Of a DNA stretch of 64,000 nucleotides, positions 24,401 through 37,423 are shown piece by piece. The notes under the pieces are model-generated. The model was not told where the DNA came from and did not search any database. It saw nothing but the letters and a program-made list of their open reading frames with translations. The position numbers and the translations under genes were made by a program. How positions within the stretch are numbered: the stretch's first letter is position 1; every line of letters starts with the position of its first letter. Source of the stretch: Drosophila miranda (taxonomy: Eukaryota; Arthropoda; Insecta; Diptera; Drosophilidae); assembly GCF_003369915.1 (NCBI RefSeq), contig NC_046676.1, positions 16,722,001 through 16,786,000 of the forward strand, in the 5' to 3' direction.

Positions 24401-25261
24401 TGAAACAGATTTCGATTGAAGTTAAGCCTTTCTTTGTCTATAAATCAAATGTACTTTATGGCAATTACAAATGTTTAACTTTAAAGCAGATTTGAATCTA
24501 ATGGATACTTGCTCTCCATTGCACTTGCTTAAGCCTTATCCAATTGCATTTGTATTTCCTCCACTCACAGGCTCGTTGCAGGCGAGTCTCACTTTCGTGA
24601 GTAGATTCCCCAGTTCCCTGTCGGGACCCTATCGACATTTTTGCCAGCCCATTTCTATGCAAATCAGCTGGGAACACGCACATCACACATCCCATCAGGA
24701 GCCAGGAGCCAGTCCTTGGATGGCCTCATACACTTATAATGGGGCACAAGCTTTCAATACGCCGCCTGATATGCGATATGGTGGGTTATGCAAATTCAAG
24801 GGGTTAATGGGAGGCTAGCCCAGCCAAATGCTAAAATTCTTTGGGCCACGGGCTTGGCTTGGCAGGAACGTGACAAAATGAAGTCTGTTTTTGTTTTTTG
24901 GTATTCAGACTTACGTAATGCGCTGGGCTTACTGGGGGCTGGGGCTGGGGTTCTGTGCCCGGTGATAATCAAGATTTACGGTCGAATTTTCGTCTTTATC
25001 ACTGGCCAATGAGGAGCAGGAGGGGAGCAGAGATGTCTGACTTTGTCTATGGGGTTCACGGGGTTCACATTCGCTTTCTGGGCCATTGACCGGCTAATGT
25101 ATTGATTGATTTCCTTACCAGGAGTTCCACTAACAAAACTTGTGTGTTGGCATTGTTCCATTGTGGGCCACATGTGTTCGGCACATGTTGCCCCTTGAAA
25201 ACAGCTGATTCAACCTTCGATTGCATCACTACTAAATGTGTGCTTTTGTGCTTCGTTTCAG

Positions 25262-25407
25262 ATCACCCACCCAAGACCTTCGAACCATGTAACGACAACT
25301 CGAACGATTCGACAAACATCAGAGGCCACAGAGATCCCACGAGAGGTCTCGTTGTAGTACCCAATACTGTTTCAACTTCAAGAAGTCTCCTCCCTAAGCG
25401 AAATCAG
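25262..25407 (+). other. Second non-coding leader exon of the CRACD-like gene
   Basis: A 146-bp segment bounded by an acceptor (CGTTTCAG) and a strong donor (AAATCAG|GTAAGT). Its only prominent ATG is followed at once by TAA, so it is best read as 5' UTR spliced between the leader exon and the first coding exon at 31102. Confidence 0.5.
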
Positions 25408-25597
25408 GTAAGTACTCGCCAGTCGGGCAATGGATTGAGATGGCTGCTTCGATTAGTAAACACTCAGAGATCAACGGGCAGGCAGCGATCTTTGATCTGC
25501 AGGAAATCGATATAAAGAACAAAGTTTTGCCGCTGGCCTTTGCTGGGAATTATTTGTATACCCAATACTCAAAGAGCATCAAAAGGTATATTAGTGT

Positions 25598-25695
25598 GTA
25601 ACACCCAGAAGAAAGCGTTTCCGATCCCATAAGGACATATATTCTTGATAAGCATCAGTAGCCGAGTCGATATAGCTATGTCTGTCTGTCTGTAA
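25598..25695 (+). repeat. Degenerate dispersed repeat, copy 2
   Basis: Contains GTAACACCCAGAAGAAAGCG, TTTCCGATCCCATAAGG, ATATTCTTGATAAGCATCAG, TAGCCGAGTCGATATAGCTA and TGTCTGTCTGTC, the same blocks as the minus-strand copy at 14349-14453. Confidence 0.6.
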
Positions 25696-28600
25696 CAGCT
25701 GGAGAAACTACATTTTGTATCCAGACTACTGGCCCCCCTTCCGCTCCGTAGATACGAAAGCATCATAGAGAATGACCATATCTGGTAGATTGCCGGTTCT
25801 AGATCAGATCGGATCACCCCTTCCACGCGCTTACTCATCCTCTCTCTCTCTATCTCTCTCACACACACACACACACCCCTCCTCGTGCAGTGTGCGAAAT
25901 CTGGCAGAGAGGGGAGCGAGATAGCAACACACATACTGACTGAGTATCCCGCTCGTTCATAATTCTTTTGTAATCATTGTTTGGTTGTGCTCCCATGGAG
26001 GAAATATATGTATGTACAAATGGCTTATTGGATCCACCCTGAAGAACCATTTATTTCTTTGCTTTAAAGCACTCGGATAATCCGGAGGGCAACATTTCAG
26101 GCATTCTTCTGTCTGTTTGTTTCAGGCGTTAAGAAAATTTATGTTTATGTGAGCAAAGGAAGCCCGTAAAAGTTGCACTGCAAGACCACACGTACGACCT
26201 TTTAAACACTTTAAAAAATATTTGTAAATCTTAAATAACATAAGTTCCAAAATCAAGTATACCCCATATTTCCATGCCGATAGATGGTTGAGAATTTATT
26301 CTGAATTTATTCTCATATATTTTCCCTCAGTGCAAACCCTACAAAGGTACAATATGACGACGACTCTGTTGTTATTTTAATGTGAGCTTCGTCTTGGGGT
26401 TTTATTCTGATTACAATGGAATGTGTGCAGGCAGCAGCAGACCTTCGCTGTGGAACAACCTTGAAGCTGTCTGTACGAACCGTATAATCAGTCTGCTTAA
26501 CCCAATTTCGATATTCAATAGAGTTCGGCATTAGTGACTGCCACTCGCGAGGAAGTACAGTACAGTACAGACTGTTGCAAGGTGACGGGCAACCTTGTTG
26601 TGTCCTCAAATGATGCCTCCCGTGACCTGCCTCGCTTTAACGGGTGTGTCTTGATGGGAAATTCGGTTAGGAAGTCCGGAAAAGTTGAGGAAGGCAATTG
26701 GCAGCCTTCCAGATCGGCCTGGGTCTGGCTCTTGGTCTGGGTTTGCGTCTGTGGTGGTGGAGAAGGATGAAAAGCCGGTCCTTTTTGCCTTATTTGGTTA
26801 TTCGGCGGCAGGCTCCTCTCTCTGACGATTTCGTTGACTAGGTCAGGCTGTATGCTTCACTTTTGGTTTCCGTGAGTGCAAAAGGGACCTGCGCAGACGG
26901 AAAAGAGAGGACAATAGTCCTGTGTCCTGGCAACATGAATTTGATTGGGATTTCATTTTCATTCGAAACTAGTCTGTGAAATCGGAATAGCATTGTGTAA
27001 ATACAAAAACAAACGAATTAATTCTGCGAAAGAGCGGGAAAACAATCTCCAATCAACTTGATAGCTTTTCCATAACTTTCGGTGCTATTCGTGTGGCGCG
27101 GAGTGTATGTGTGTATAGCTTCTAGAGCTTCTGGCTTCTCTCTGAGCGAAAGGAAGAGAGAGCTCCCTCGCAGTTGCGCTCCTTGACCTTGGACACGCAC
27201 AGACACGCACAGACTCGCATAAAATGTTGCATCCATCCATCTCCCGCAACATCTGCGATTCCGAAGACCAAAACCCAGCAGCAGCCAGTAGCCAGCAGCC
27301 AGCAGCCACATGTTGGGGCATCGCGGATAATTCTCGAAACAGGGAACAAGTGTGTGGCAAATAAATAAACATATGTAGGAAATACTATATTCTGTGGGAC
27401 AGACATCTGTCCAAACGATCCCCCGCAATGGCTTCGAATTCGGACTTGGATGCCAGCATCGATGATACGCGGTAGGTAAACCTAAATTGGAGCATCAGGC
27501 CCAAGTGAGGCCGTGAAATCAACAACATCGGCGGGGCAGCATCTGAATCAGCAATCGCTGCGTCATCGCCATCAGCCGGCGCCCCTGTTATCAGAATTCG
27601 CTGCCCTTTCCTATTGATTTTCATCGCTCTATCATATATCTGCCATCCATCATATACAGATTGATTGATACGAATGGGCGAAGGGGGCTACGCGTGCAAA
27701 GGTCCCCGTTCATTTGTGTCAAATGGAGTGAAAACAGGCCCCAATCGAATAGAACTACGGAGGGGGAGCTTAGGGGAGCAGGAGAACAAGGAAGGCAAGG
27801 TCCCCTAAGGACATACACAAAAGTATCACCGATTAGCCCCCGGTGTTCCATTCGGTGCTAAGATACCTATAGAAAATCCCTATTATTACAACCATTTGAT
27901 TCATTTATTGAGAATGCAAGACGCAACTTATCGGTACTGTGCTCCAATTACTTTGTGTTCCAATTGCACATTTCTTGGGTTACACCTTAAACGTCGCTGT
28001 TAAGAACAAATATTTCCCACATTTACTATCAGGTGAACGCCCATTTGGCAAATACATTGTGTGGCATTCGCAGTTCTTGAAACATCAGCAAAGTGCAACC
28101 ATTATATAGCCCTGTAGCTTGGATTGGATCATCGCAGTGCTTCCCAAATCATTCAAACTATTCAATATTCAAGAAAAACCATTCAATTCAATACCCACAA
28201 TGAAAGTGTGGCAAATTGGTTGTATTCCAATTTGTAATTTACATTTTCGCTGCAGTTTCTCGTGTCTAACTTTTGTTTGGGTTTGGGTTTGGCATTTTCA
28301 CAATTCGCGGCGACCTTCAGGGCCGCCCCCAATCCGCGTATTGTTCAAAGTCGAAGCCTGCGAAGTGTTGGTCATAAAAGTTAATGGCTGACAGCTCCAT
28401 TCAGTGCGGTAATACCCCCAGAGTGGCAGTGGCAGTCGGAATGGCGGGGTCTTGCATCGTACAATGTGCGATGAGCATGCAGTTTCTTCTCCGAGTTTAT
28501 TTGGCTTTCGTTCGTTTTCCGTCTTCTGCCGCGGCTTTCCGGTCAGGGGCACTTTCCTTTTCAATTTGTCTAGCTCTTTAGAGCCATTTCGCAACGACGC

Positions 28601-29724
28601 GGCGTTTGTTTGCCATTGGGATTGGTGCTGAGGTGTCTGCCAACAAGTGTTTGCTCTGAGGCCATAATCGGAGTCGAGAATTCCGCTGTTCGCCTCAAGT
28701 TCGAGCCGGCGATGGCGATGGAGCTCCCGAGATGCCTCCTGCCCCCCCGGCATAATTATGTTGGCACATTCGCGTAATGGCCAACTGCAATTATACGCCG
28801 CGATGGAGCCCCTGTTCGGGCCTATGCAAAAGCTGTACATAATTATAATGTTCGTTGTGTGGTGGCTGCCTGCCTCTGTTTATTGTTAGTTGGTTTTGTT
28901 TGCGTTTCTGTTTCGGCTATGATACTCTTTCCTATTCCAGGGTAATCCCAAAAGTATTTACACAGAGGATCGTTTGGAAGTTCCCCTCTGGAGTTGTTAT
29001 GGTACCAGTCTGAAAGACCCCGAAAGGGTATTGAAAGATACGGCTTTCGAGGATAGTTTTTGTTCAATGTTTGCCCCCTTTGCCACCGCAGATGTATCGT
29101 ATCGTGAGGTTAGAGAGTGTGTGCTCATCTGCAAAATGCAAATGAAAGTCAAAGTTAATTTGTTAGATTTTCCCGGTGAGATACCCGCACTCGTCCGCAG
29201 ATACAGATACAGATACACGGTCTGTATTGTGGCCAAATGTGGACGCCTTTTCGTGTGCCTCCTCTTGGGCGTTGCTTTTGGGGAAACCCCAATGATTCTA
29301 CATACATTAGTGATTCCACAAATCGTAGAATCGTCAAAGAATAGCTAGCGCACTAATTTCCCACACTCTCCCAGCTCAATTGGCAGCAGTTCGTAATGAA
29401 CTCGGCCTTGGCATTCCCCCAAGTTCAATGCCAAACCATATTTTGTGATCCAGACTCCAGACCCAGACCCCCCTGGTGGCAGTCATTTCATTTAATTAAT
29501 CAACGCTAAAACGAAATGAAAATTTTCCAGTTGTGTGTGTATTGCTTTGTTCATCAGCATCGTCATCATCATCGTCCCCATCATCCCCATCGGCGTGCCA
29601 TGGTTACTGCACCCACAAGTGGCGACACGAATCCGCGGCTGCAGTTTCCATTTTGATGCGCAAAAAATTCTTTAACTGCCAACCGCGCGAGGGGCAGTGA
29701 AGGGGTGTAGGTGAAGAGGCTTGT

Positions 29725-29739
29725 CCCCCCCCCCCCCCC
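29725..29739. repeat. Poly-C homopolymer (15 C)
   Basis: Fifteen uninterrupted C residues in an intron, the longest homopolymer in the window. Confidence 0.9.
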
Positions 29740-30668
29740 ACCACCTCACTAATTAGTACATAAATACTTTGGGACACACATGGAGCTGGCTGCTTGACTA
29801 ACAAGGCTAACTGCGTTAACTAGGTTAGCTCTCAGGGCTTTCTGGTGCGGTCTGGTCCTTAAAAAGGGATATGTTTTCCAAAAAGAAAACCATATTTCAT
29901 TCAACAATTTTAAAGCCCCAAATCTATTGCAAAAGGTCGCTTTCGTTCGTTGTGTAAAAATCATGTTGCCTATCTTCAAAATGACTCAACTGTTCCGAGT
30001 CTTTCCCCGCCTTCAAATGTAAATTTTACATGATTTCTACATGCATACTACACAAATGTGCCCGAAAGTATGCAACGAAAAATGGGTTTAAGGTTTTCAA
30101 ATCACAGTACAGGCATGACACCTACTTAGATTGCACCTGAATTTTGGATTTTTGGTGTGTTCCTTGGCCCCATAGTTTCTATACAGATAGTGCTGACAAA
30201 TATAAGAAAACAGTGGCTCTTGGCTGTGGCGTGGCTGTGGCTTCCATTGATGGATTCTTGTACTCTGCGAGTGCCAGGGGAAAAGTAAACGTGCTTCGAA
30301 TTGTTAAGAAATGAGAAAATACCCACAAATTAATATATATACCCGTATAAACATACATATGTAAGTATAACAGCGTCTGTGATCATTCGGCATCCCCGAA
30401 CTTGGAGTGAATCACTTCAGACCCATTACTCACGTTCCGCCTCATTCGTCTGGCGCCGAGAGAAGCCAGAAACAATTCAATAGCCAAAGGCAGCGGCATC
30501 GCATCCACATCGTCAACAGGCAGCAGGCCACAGAGTTCAGCAGCGAAGACAAATTCTTATTTGAAAATAGTTTTCCTTGAAATGCCTTTGGCCCGCCGCC
30601 CGGCCTGCACCGCTGCAGCTTCAATTTTAAGCGAATTTACTGCACAAATGGACAATGCATTTAGCTCT

Positions 30669-30715
30669 TGGGTCTGGGTCTGGGTCTGGGTCTGGGCCTG
30701 GGTCTGGGTCTGGGC
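30669..30715. repeat. GGGTCT hexamer minisatellite
   Basis: About eight tandem copies of GGGTCT with GGGCCT variants; the G triplets on the plus strand could form a two- or three-tier G-quadruplex. Confidence 0.8.
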
Positions 30716-31102
30716 CTCATGGCATTTATTTATTGGTTGATTCATTGATCGAGTGGGTTGTGGGTCCCACACACATATTAATTATGAATTTAAGTGGACA
30801 TTTTCCGCTAAGGATTGATGTGGCAAAAGTCGGAGTCACCTTCTCCACCTTTTCCGCACGCTGAACTGCTGTCAGTTCGGGTGGCTTTTATCGCGAATGC
30901 AATGTGACATTTAATTTCCCCACCATCCTTGCCAATTCCTGTCAGGAGGACGATCGATCCATTAGCGAGGTGTCGGGGCAAGTGAGTGACGGGAACCACC
31001 GCGGAAGGCATCCATCCCAGTCCAAGGAGTAGCTCTAACATCAAAATATTTGTCATATTTCAGCTCATAAAAAACCCTTTTGTTTTGTTGTTTCGTTCCA
31101 GC

Positions 31103-34100
31103 ATGTCTTCCGGCCTGATGTCGTGTGTGAGGGAAAACTCGCCGCCGCTGGAGCTCGAGTTGGATGCGAGTGCCGATGGTCCATTGTCACTGCCGGAGGG
31201 CAACGTCAGCAGGTCACATGGGGGGCCCGCCACCTCCACGCCCATCTCCAGCCCCGGAAACGGTGGCCACGAGCCCGCAAATGCCGGTGAGTTTTGTTAC
31301 CAAATTGCTCCCATGCTCCCAGGCTCCCATCATATCCTTGGAAAAAGCTCGATTAATTGGCTTATTGTTTATTCGATGGCACACAGCTGCGAAATCATTC
31401 AAGTACGGAAAGTGGGATTATGAAATTGCCTTTGGTACCGACTGGGAATTGCCTGCCGTAGTGGAGCTTTCTGCTTCATCTGATGGTTTCCCCCAGCGCC
31501 TTCTGGCATGGCTTTGACTGACATCCCCAAAGGTGGGCTGCTGGGGTGGCATGGCAATCAAATACTTGTTGGGCTAGGCTTTAATCTCGACTCAAGGGAG
31601 GATAGTGATACACGACTAGAAGCATATAGTTTAGGGATTCATTTCACACATCACTGTACAAAGCGAGCACAGTCCGGGCTCAGTCGAGTGGGAATTGTTG
31701 GAAGAGATGTTCGGAAAAAGCCCTGTACTGTCAGATTTGTAGTGGGAGGCCGAGACTGGCTCGTCGTTTCGTATGTGCATAATTAGATGGGGCTCATGGC
31801 TTTGGGTACCGCACCACCGCCAGAGATACGAATACGAATACGAATACAGCTGCAGATGCAGATACAATGAGCGCGAGATACGCGCTTTGTTTGTCCGCTA
31901 GCTTGGGGCTTGGGCCAGCCGAATAACTGGATAATGTTTATATAATTGTGGGTAATACTCGTACAAGCCCCACGTGCTAATTAACGCCGACGACTTTCTC
32001 CGCTAAAGCGAGAATCGACCACAAATGTTCTGTTCTATTCCGCGGTGAAATGGGAATGCAAATAAGGAACAGGCATGGAATGGGATTTCACTTCATTTTG
32101 GGGCCACCCGAAGTGTTTCTGTGGTTATGACAACACCAATAGCAACAAAAACTTCCATCAGCAATAACAATGTGTACATTTCAGCATATATTTGTGTGCA
32201 TAAATACCTGCTAGCTACACGGGTCGCTGCACAGTGGGTGAGATCACGATCCACCCGTACTACACTTTTGAAACCCATAAATTGAATGTATGCTGTATGC
32301 TGGATCTCTTCGGCTGCGGCCCATTGTGCAGGGTCTTGGGTTGGCTTAGCCCCTCACAGGCAGGCAGGCCGCGAAGAGCGCTAATCAGCCCGATTTGCCA
32401 ACCTGGCTGCGACACAGCCAATAGGCCAAGACATGCGACGCTGTCGATGACTGTTGTTGTTCGCTTGGGGCTCTCTTCGGTTCGGTTCGGTTCAGTTGAG
32501 TTCAGTGTTTGATTTGATTTGAGTTCGCCTCGGCTGGGGTTTCGTTCGCTTCGTTTTCGTTTTCGTGGATTTCGATTTCGTGCGGCGGCAGTCGCCGCCT
32601 TCCCATTGATTCAATTCATTCTGTGCGCTCCGCTCCACCTGTACAGGTGAAACGATTTCGTATGCCGGTTATTGCACTAATTGAATTGTCGTCGCTGTCG
32701 CCGATACCCACGCTGCCCTGCCATCGAAGTGGAATCGAATTGAAACACTCAACCGCTGTTCGTTCCATCCGTTATTAAATCCGCATAATTTTTAATCAAT
32801 ATTATCGGCCAAGCACCAGAAAATACCTGGCACATCGCGGAGTCATTAAGTAGAGTGCATTTTTGTGATTCTGTAAAGTGAATTTTTCAAGTGTGAAGTG
32901 GAGTTGGGGGCTGTGGGGCTTGTTTACAAGAAGCAACAATCAGTAGAGTAAACATCGCGGGGAATTTCTCAATTGAACAGAACATCTGCGGCTATTTTCG
33001 GAATTCATTTATTTAAACAGGTAATAAAATGTATTGTTTATTGTTTATTTGGGATAGAAAAATTCCATGCATTTCGACTGTAAACAAGCATAATATATTT
33101 ATGCCACCTTAGAGCGATATTATATAAATTTTGGGCCATGCCAGAGAGGCTTATCAAGCGACGATGATTTTTCGGGTTCAATCCCCGTACAGTGCAGGCC
33201 CCAATTGGGGCAGCGGCAACGGCAACGGCCAGACGCCTCTAATTGAAGTGCCGAGTGCCAAGAGTTGTGTAACCAATTCCGTGCGTCTCGCAGAGTGTCG
33301 ATTGTTGGTGTGATTTGTTTGGCCCGGGGCGGGCTGGCGGGAGGGGAGCTGGGCTCTGATAAGCTCGTGGCCATTCAGCACGCTCCCGACCGATGGCAGT
33401 CAACGTCTTTGGGCTTTTGGGCGATTAAAACAACCTGCAGATTGGCAAAGAGCCAACGCGCTGCCTCCTTATCAGACCCGATGTTATATAAACAAGGTCT
33501 GGGATAAGACCAATCGATAGATTGGAATAGAGAGGGAGTCTACGGTCATACTCCTTCTGGGGACTATTTCCACAGCCAGATTAGAGAACTCTTCGTTCGG
33601 GATAGAATGGTGCCTGGTTATCATCTCTGTTCTCTTCAAAACCCCAATTCCCAATACTCGATATTGGTTATCATCTCTGTTCTTCGTGTAGTTCAAAGTC
33701 TCTTTTCCGATTGGTGCTTCATTGGCGGCTGGTAGATTTCTGTACTGATTGGTGGCTTCTTCCACACAATACAACGTTTGCCCTGAACAATGGCTCAAAT
33801 ATAAAGTAAATAATGGTATCAATTGATATACGCTATCTGCGAAACGTGAGTGATATTTGTTTTGACATCATTTTCTATTTGGAATAGCGTTGCAGGCACC
33901 CCCGTAGTCCTGTACCCTTTTCACTGGCCCAGACCCAGGGCTATGCCTCGGCTAATCCATGGAAAGAATATCCAATTCTAGAAGTTTGCCTTGTAGCGGC
34001 TTACGGGCCTACAGAATATATTCAGCGTCTGAAGGCCGCAAGACCTGTTTGCTCATAAGAACAGTCGTTGAAAAGTGCAACTCTCGGGGCCTCCCCTGGC

Positions 34101-37100
34101 TGGGGGCTGGGGGCTGGGGCTGGGGCTGGGGGCTCACTATTCTAATTCCACTCGAGTGGACGTGGTGCAGCGCGACACTGGCTCACTTGACCTTCCCCAA
34201 GCCGAAGACTGGCAAAGCCCACATCCGCTCGTAGTGGTGCCTGGTGGTGGCTTACAAAACTCGCCAATTACTGCAGCGGATTTGCATTTATCATGATGGT
34301 GTGGTGTGGCAACAGTTTGCCAATGATTAATTAATAAATGAACCCACTCGCCGCATCGAGAATCGAATGGTTTCGAGTAGGAATTGGTGTCAGTGAAACT
34401 GTCGGAGGCCCACGCACTCCGCCCCTGGGTACAGTGGGCACTCGGGGAGTTTAGAGACAATCGAAATGATTCATTATCGCAGTGCATCATGTTGCCAAAT
34501 TGAAAAGACTTGAGTCTATTTTGATGTATTACAAAATCTGACAATGACATGGCGGAGACAAAGAGGCAAGCAAACAGTTTCGCCCACATTCGCGGAACTC
34601 CAACCGATGACAGCACGCGAAAAAGCGAAAACAGCGAAAACAGCGAAACGGGAACCCAAGCAAAAACAGATCTTGCTCAATAGACTTTAGATGGATTAGA
34701 AGTAACACAATACAGGGGGGGTCTGCCCCTTTTTACTTCGTAAATTTGCAAGGGCCTTCCTTCCATATTAAGGCCGCTCTCAGTCCCAGAAGGGTTCGCC
34801 TTCGCTGACCCAATTAGCATTCTATAAATACGCGATTGTCACTTGTCGCAGGGAGGTACTCTTACTCGTACTCGTACCCCTGTACTACCCCCTGTTTGGC
34901 GGTTAAAATTCCATTAGCAGCAGGTCCCCAAGCAATTTCCAGAGGAGGCGAGACCCAGGCACCCCCCAAAAGCTAATAAATAGAATGACGTGCAAGTGCC
35001 CTTCGCCTCCTCCTCGACTTGGGGGGGCGACCGTCAGCGACCTCTTATGAGTAATCAAGCGATGACCAGCCCCAACGCCGCTGGAACTAATCGTCAGCAT
35101 CGGGCAAATAATCCGTATATCTTTGTATGTACTATCTGGCCGTGTTCGCGTGCCCCCAAAACGTGACCGCCATTCGAATAGGCAGACCCCGAACACTTTG
35201 ATTAGGCGGCCCATTGGGGGAAGGTCTGTCTTCGGTATTTTAGAAATCAATATGCATATACACACTCGTATATAGTGGCTTCCGTTCTGTTGAGAGTTGG
35301 GTTCTCTTCCACGTACACTTTTTTTTCTGGTCTGGTCTGTGTTTAGTGAACTTTCTTCGACGGCATGACACATAACACACATCCATGAATGCAATGCCTT
35401 GCACAGTAAATCTTGTGGAGTTCCAGGAACTCCTGGAGATGAGGATGATCTCTCCAGAGAAAGGTAGCCACTAGATGGTTTGGAAACCACCGAATGCCCG
35501 GCCACAATCAAGAGATGTTCTGCACTGAGTTTGGTATCGTGTAGCTACATATGTATTCCACATTCAACATTCCATATCGATCGATAAGGAATCTACCTGC
35601 AGCCACTCTCTGTCTCCCTCTCTCTCACCATATTATCGCCCCATCGAAATGAAATAAAAAATTGTTGAATAGAAGTCGACGGGCGACCCAGAAATTCCAC
35701 TTCAATTGATTATATTTTACGATTCTGGCTTATTACGTCTCTGGAATGGCGTCCAAGAGGTTCTATATATATCTATATATATAGATCTATATAAATATGG
35801 ATTTCTGGTCATAAATGGTCCCAACTTTTCTGTGCACGTGGTGCTGGATTGAAGACTATTCAGAAGCATTTCTCTCAGTGTGCATGCACTATCTATCTAT
35901 CTATCTATCCGTCTATATCTGTCACGTTTTTTCCACCTGTCCTCCTCGCCTTCCCCTTTTTTCGTTGATTTGGGAGTTCCCAATTGAAGGCCCTCAAATT
36001 TTTGCCTATTATGGGCATGTTTTTCGATTCGCTTCGTTCTTGCACATTTATTGTTTATTTCTTATCGCTCCGCCTTTCCGCTACGTTTCTTTGGCTCCTA
36101 CCCTGAGAAAGATTCTATTAGCAATCGATGGATGGTCATGGTCTCCGGGCTGTGAGTAACTGAGGAAGTAGGATGGAAATCGGAATCATGATTCTTACCG
36201 CTTTACCGCTTACCTCATCGGAAGTGTTCTACCACTAAGAATCGGAATTCGGGATGAATAACAGGCATTTATTTAGTTATTTACTTTCTTCGTTGTTGAT
36301 TCAGAGCCTCCTCTCCCTAAATTGCTCATATTTCTACCGCATTTTGGCAAGCTCCTTATTTAATCGTTCTTCTCCGCTCTTCAGTTGCTTAAATATCAAG
36401 CCTTTCTTGTGATATCAATCCAAATATTGAGCCAAATTCAGCCTAACCTGAAAACCTATACCCGTAAAAGAATAACGGTCGCAAAGGGTGGCACAAGATG
36501 GTTACAAGATGGCACCAAATTAAAGGCAAATTGTTAGAGTTTTCTTCAATTTTGGATAGCAAGGCTCCAAATAAATACGCCCATAGAACAAACCAACAAA
36601 TAGGAACAAGATCGATTGGTTTTTTAAGACATTCTACATACCCGTGGCTTTCTGTGTGCCATTCAAGTACCCACTTTTCTAGAATTTACACAATTTACAA
36701 GCCCACAAAGTCAAGAACAAGTTTCCCGCCTTTTTGGCACCACTCGGACCAACAGCTGATCGAACATCTGACTTTAAAGGGCTGCATTTCTCTGGCCAAT
36801 GTATGAACTTTTCAAATTTGATTTTGTTTCCATGAAATTTTTGAATGTACGCCAGAATTTTGATCTGTGCTCAGCAGGCCTTATGCCATATGTCTCTTTA
36901 TTCCGTATTAAAGTAGTTTCCAAACAAACAATAAACATGTTTTTGTGTCAAAATTTATGTCTGATCCTGGGCCTTTATCCTTCCAGAGCAACAACTGCAG
37001 CAGCAGCAGAAGCGTCGGCGTTTCCATCCGCTGCGTAATCTGCGCCGCATCTTTCGGCGTCGCACCATCAACAGCTCTGCGGACAGCCCGTCCCCAGCAC

Positions 37101-37392
37101 CCGGACCCGGACCCGTACCCGTACCCGGACCTGGACCTGGCTCCTGCAACACCTTGCCGCCACCGGCCAGCAGCTCCAGCGAGAAGAATCTGCGCAGTGT
37201 TAGCGCGTCACCCGCCTCCTCGGCCGCCGCCTCCTCGCCGGGCTCCCCGCTGAACCAGCAGTCGCTGGGCGAGAGCTACCAGACGCAGTCGCTGCCCAAG
37301 TCCAAGTCCTACGGCTCGCACCGCGATGAGCTGCTGAGCGTGCTCCTGGGCAAGAAAAAGGCCAGCAAACAGGCGCAGCACAACTCCGAACA

Positions 37393-37423
<31 letters not shown>

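Larger units (their letters stand above)
16375..25261 (+). other. Long first intron of the CRACD-like gene
   Basis: About 8.9 kb between the leader donor (16375) and the acceptor TTTCAG ending at 25261. It contains a nested minus-strand gene at 19563-20119, a TC-rich microsatellite near 17531-17580, a 12-G run at 18142-18153, GGCACC/GGCTCT minisatellite at 21376-21422, and long stretches of single-copy-looking DNA that may hold enhancers. Open frames here have no protein-like composition or splice continuity. Confidence 0.5.
25408..31101 (+). other. Second intron of the CRACD-like gene
   Basis: About 5.7 kb. It holds a degenerate dispersed repeat (25598-25695), a (CA)n/TCTC tract near 25842-25878, a 15-C run at 29725-29739, and a GGGTCT hexamer tract at 30669-30715. 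The longest open frame (28298-28840, minus) is not protein-like. No conserved RNA gene was recognised. Confidence 0.45.
31287..36986 (+). other. Third intron of the CRACD-like gene
   Basis: About 5.7 kb between the phase-1 donor at 31287 and acceptor CTTCCAG ending at 36986. It holds a candidate alternative first exon (32480-33019), a G-quadruplex-type tract at 34102-34132, a 19-bp direct repeat (33615-33633 and 33665-33683), and an AT palindrome TATATATCTATATATATAGA near 35765. The 202-codon minus ORF at 34903-35511 looks spurious. Confidence 0.45.

Noticed and set aside
28298-28840. 180-codon minus-strand ORF in an intron of the CRACD-like gene
   Set aside because: Mixed composition with no domain or hydrophobic pattern, no splice partners, and it overlaps simple intronic sequence. 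Probably chance.
34903-35511. 202-codon minus-strand ORF
   Set aside because: Longest intronic ORF, but it lacks protein-like periodicity, has stretches dictated by G-rich tracts, and matches no family I know.
35764-35795. AT palindrome near 35.77 kb as a possible hairpin RNA
   Set aside because: Pure TATA/TCTATA low complexity; no microRNA-like arms or loop.
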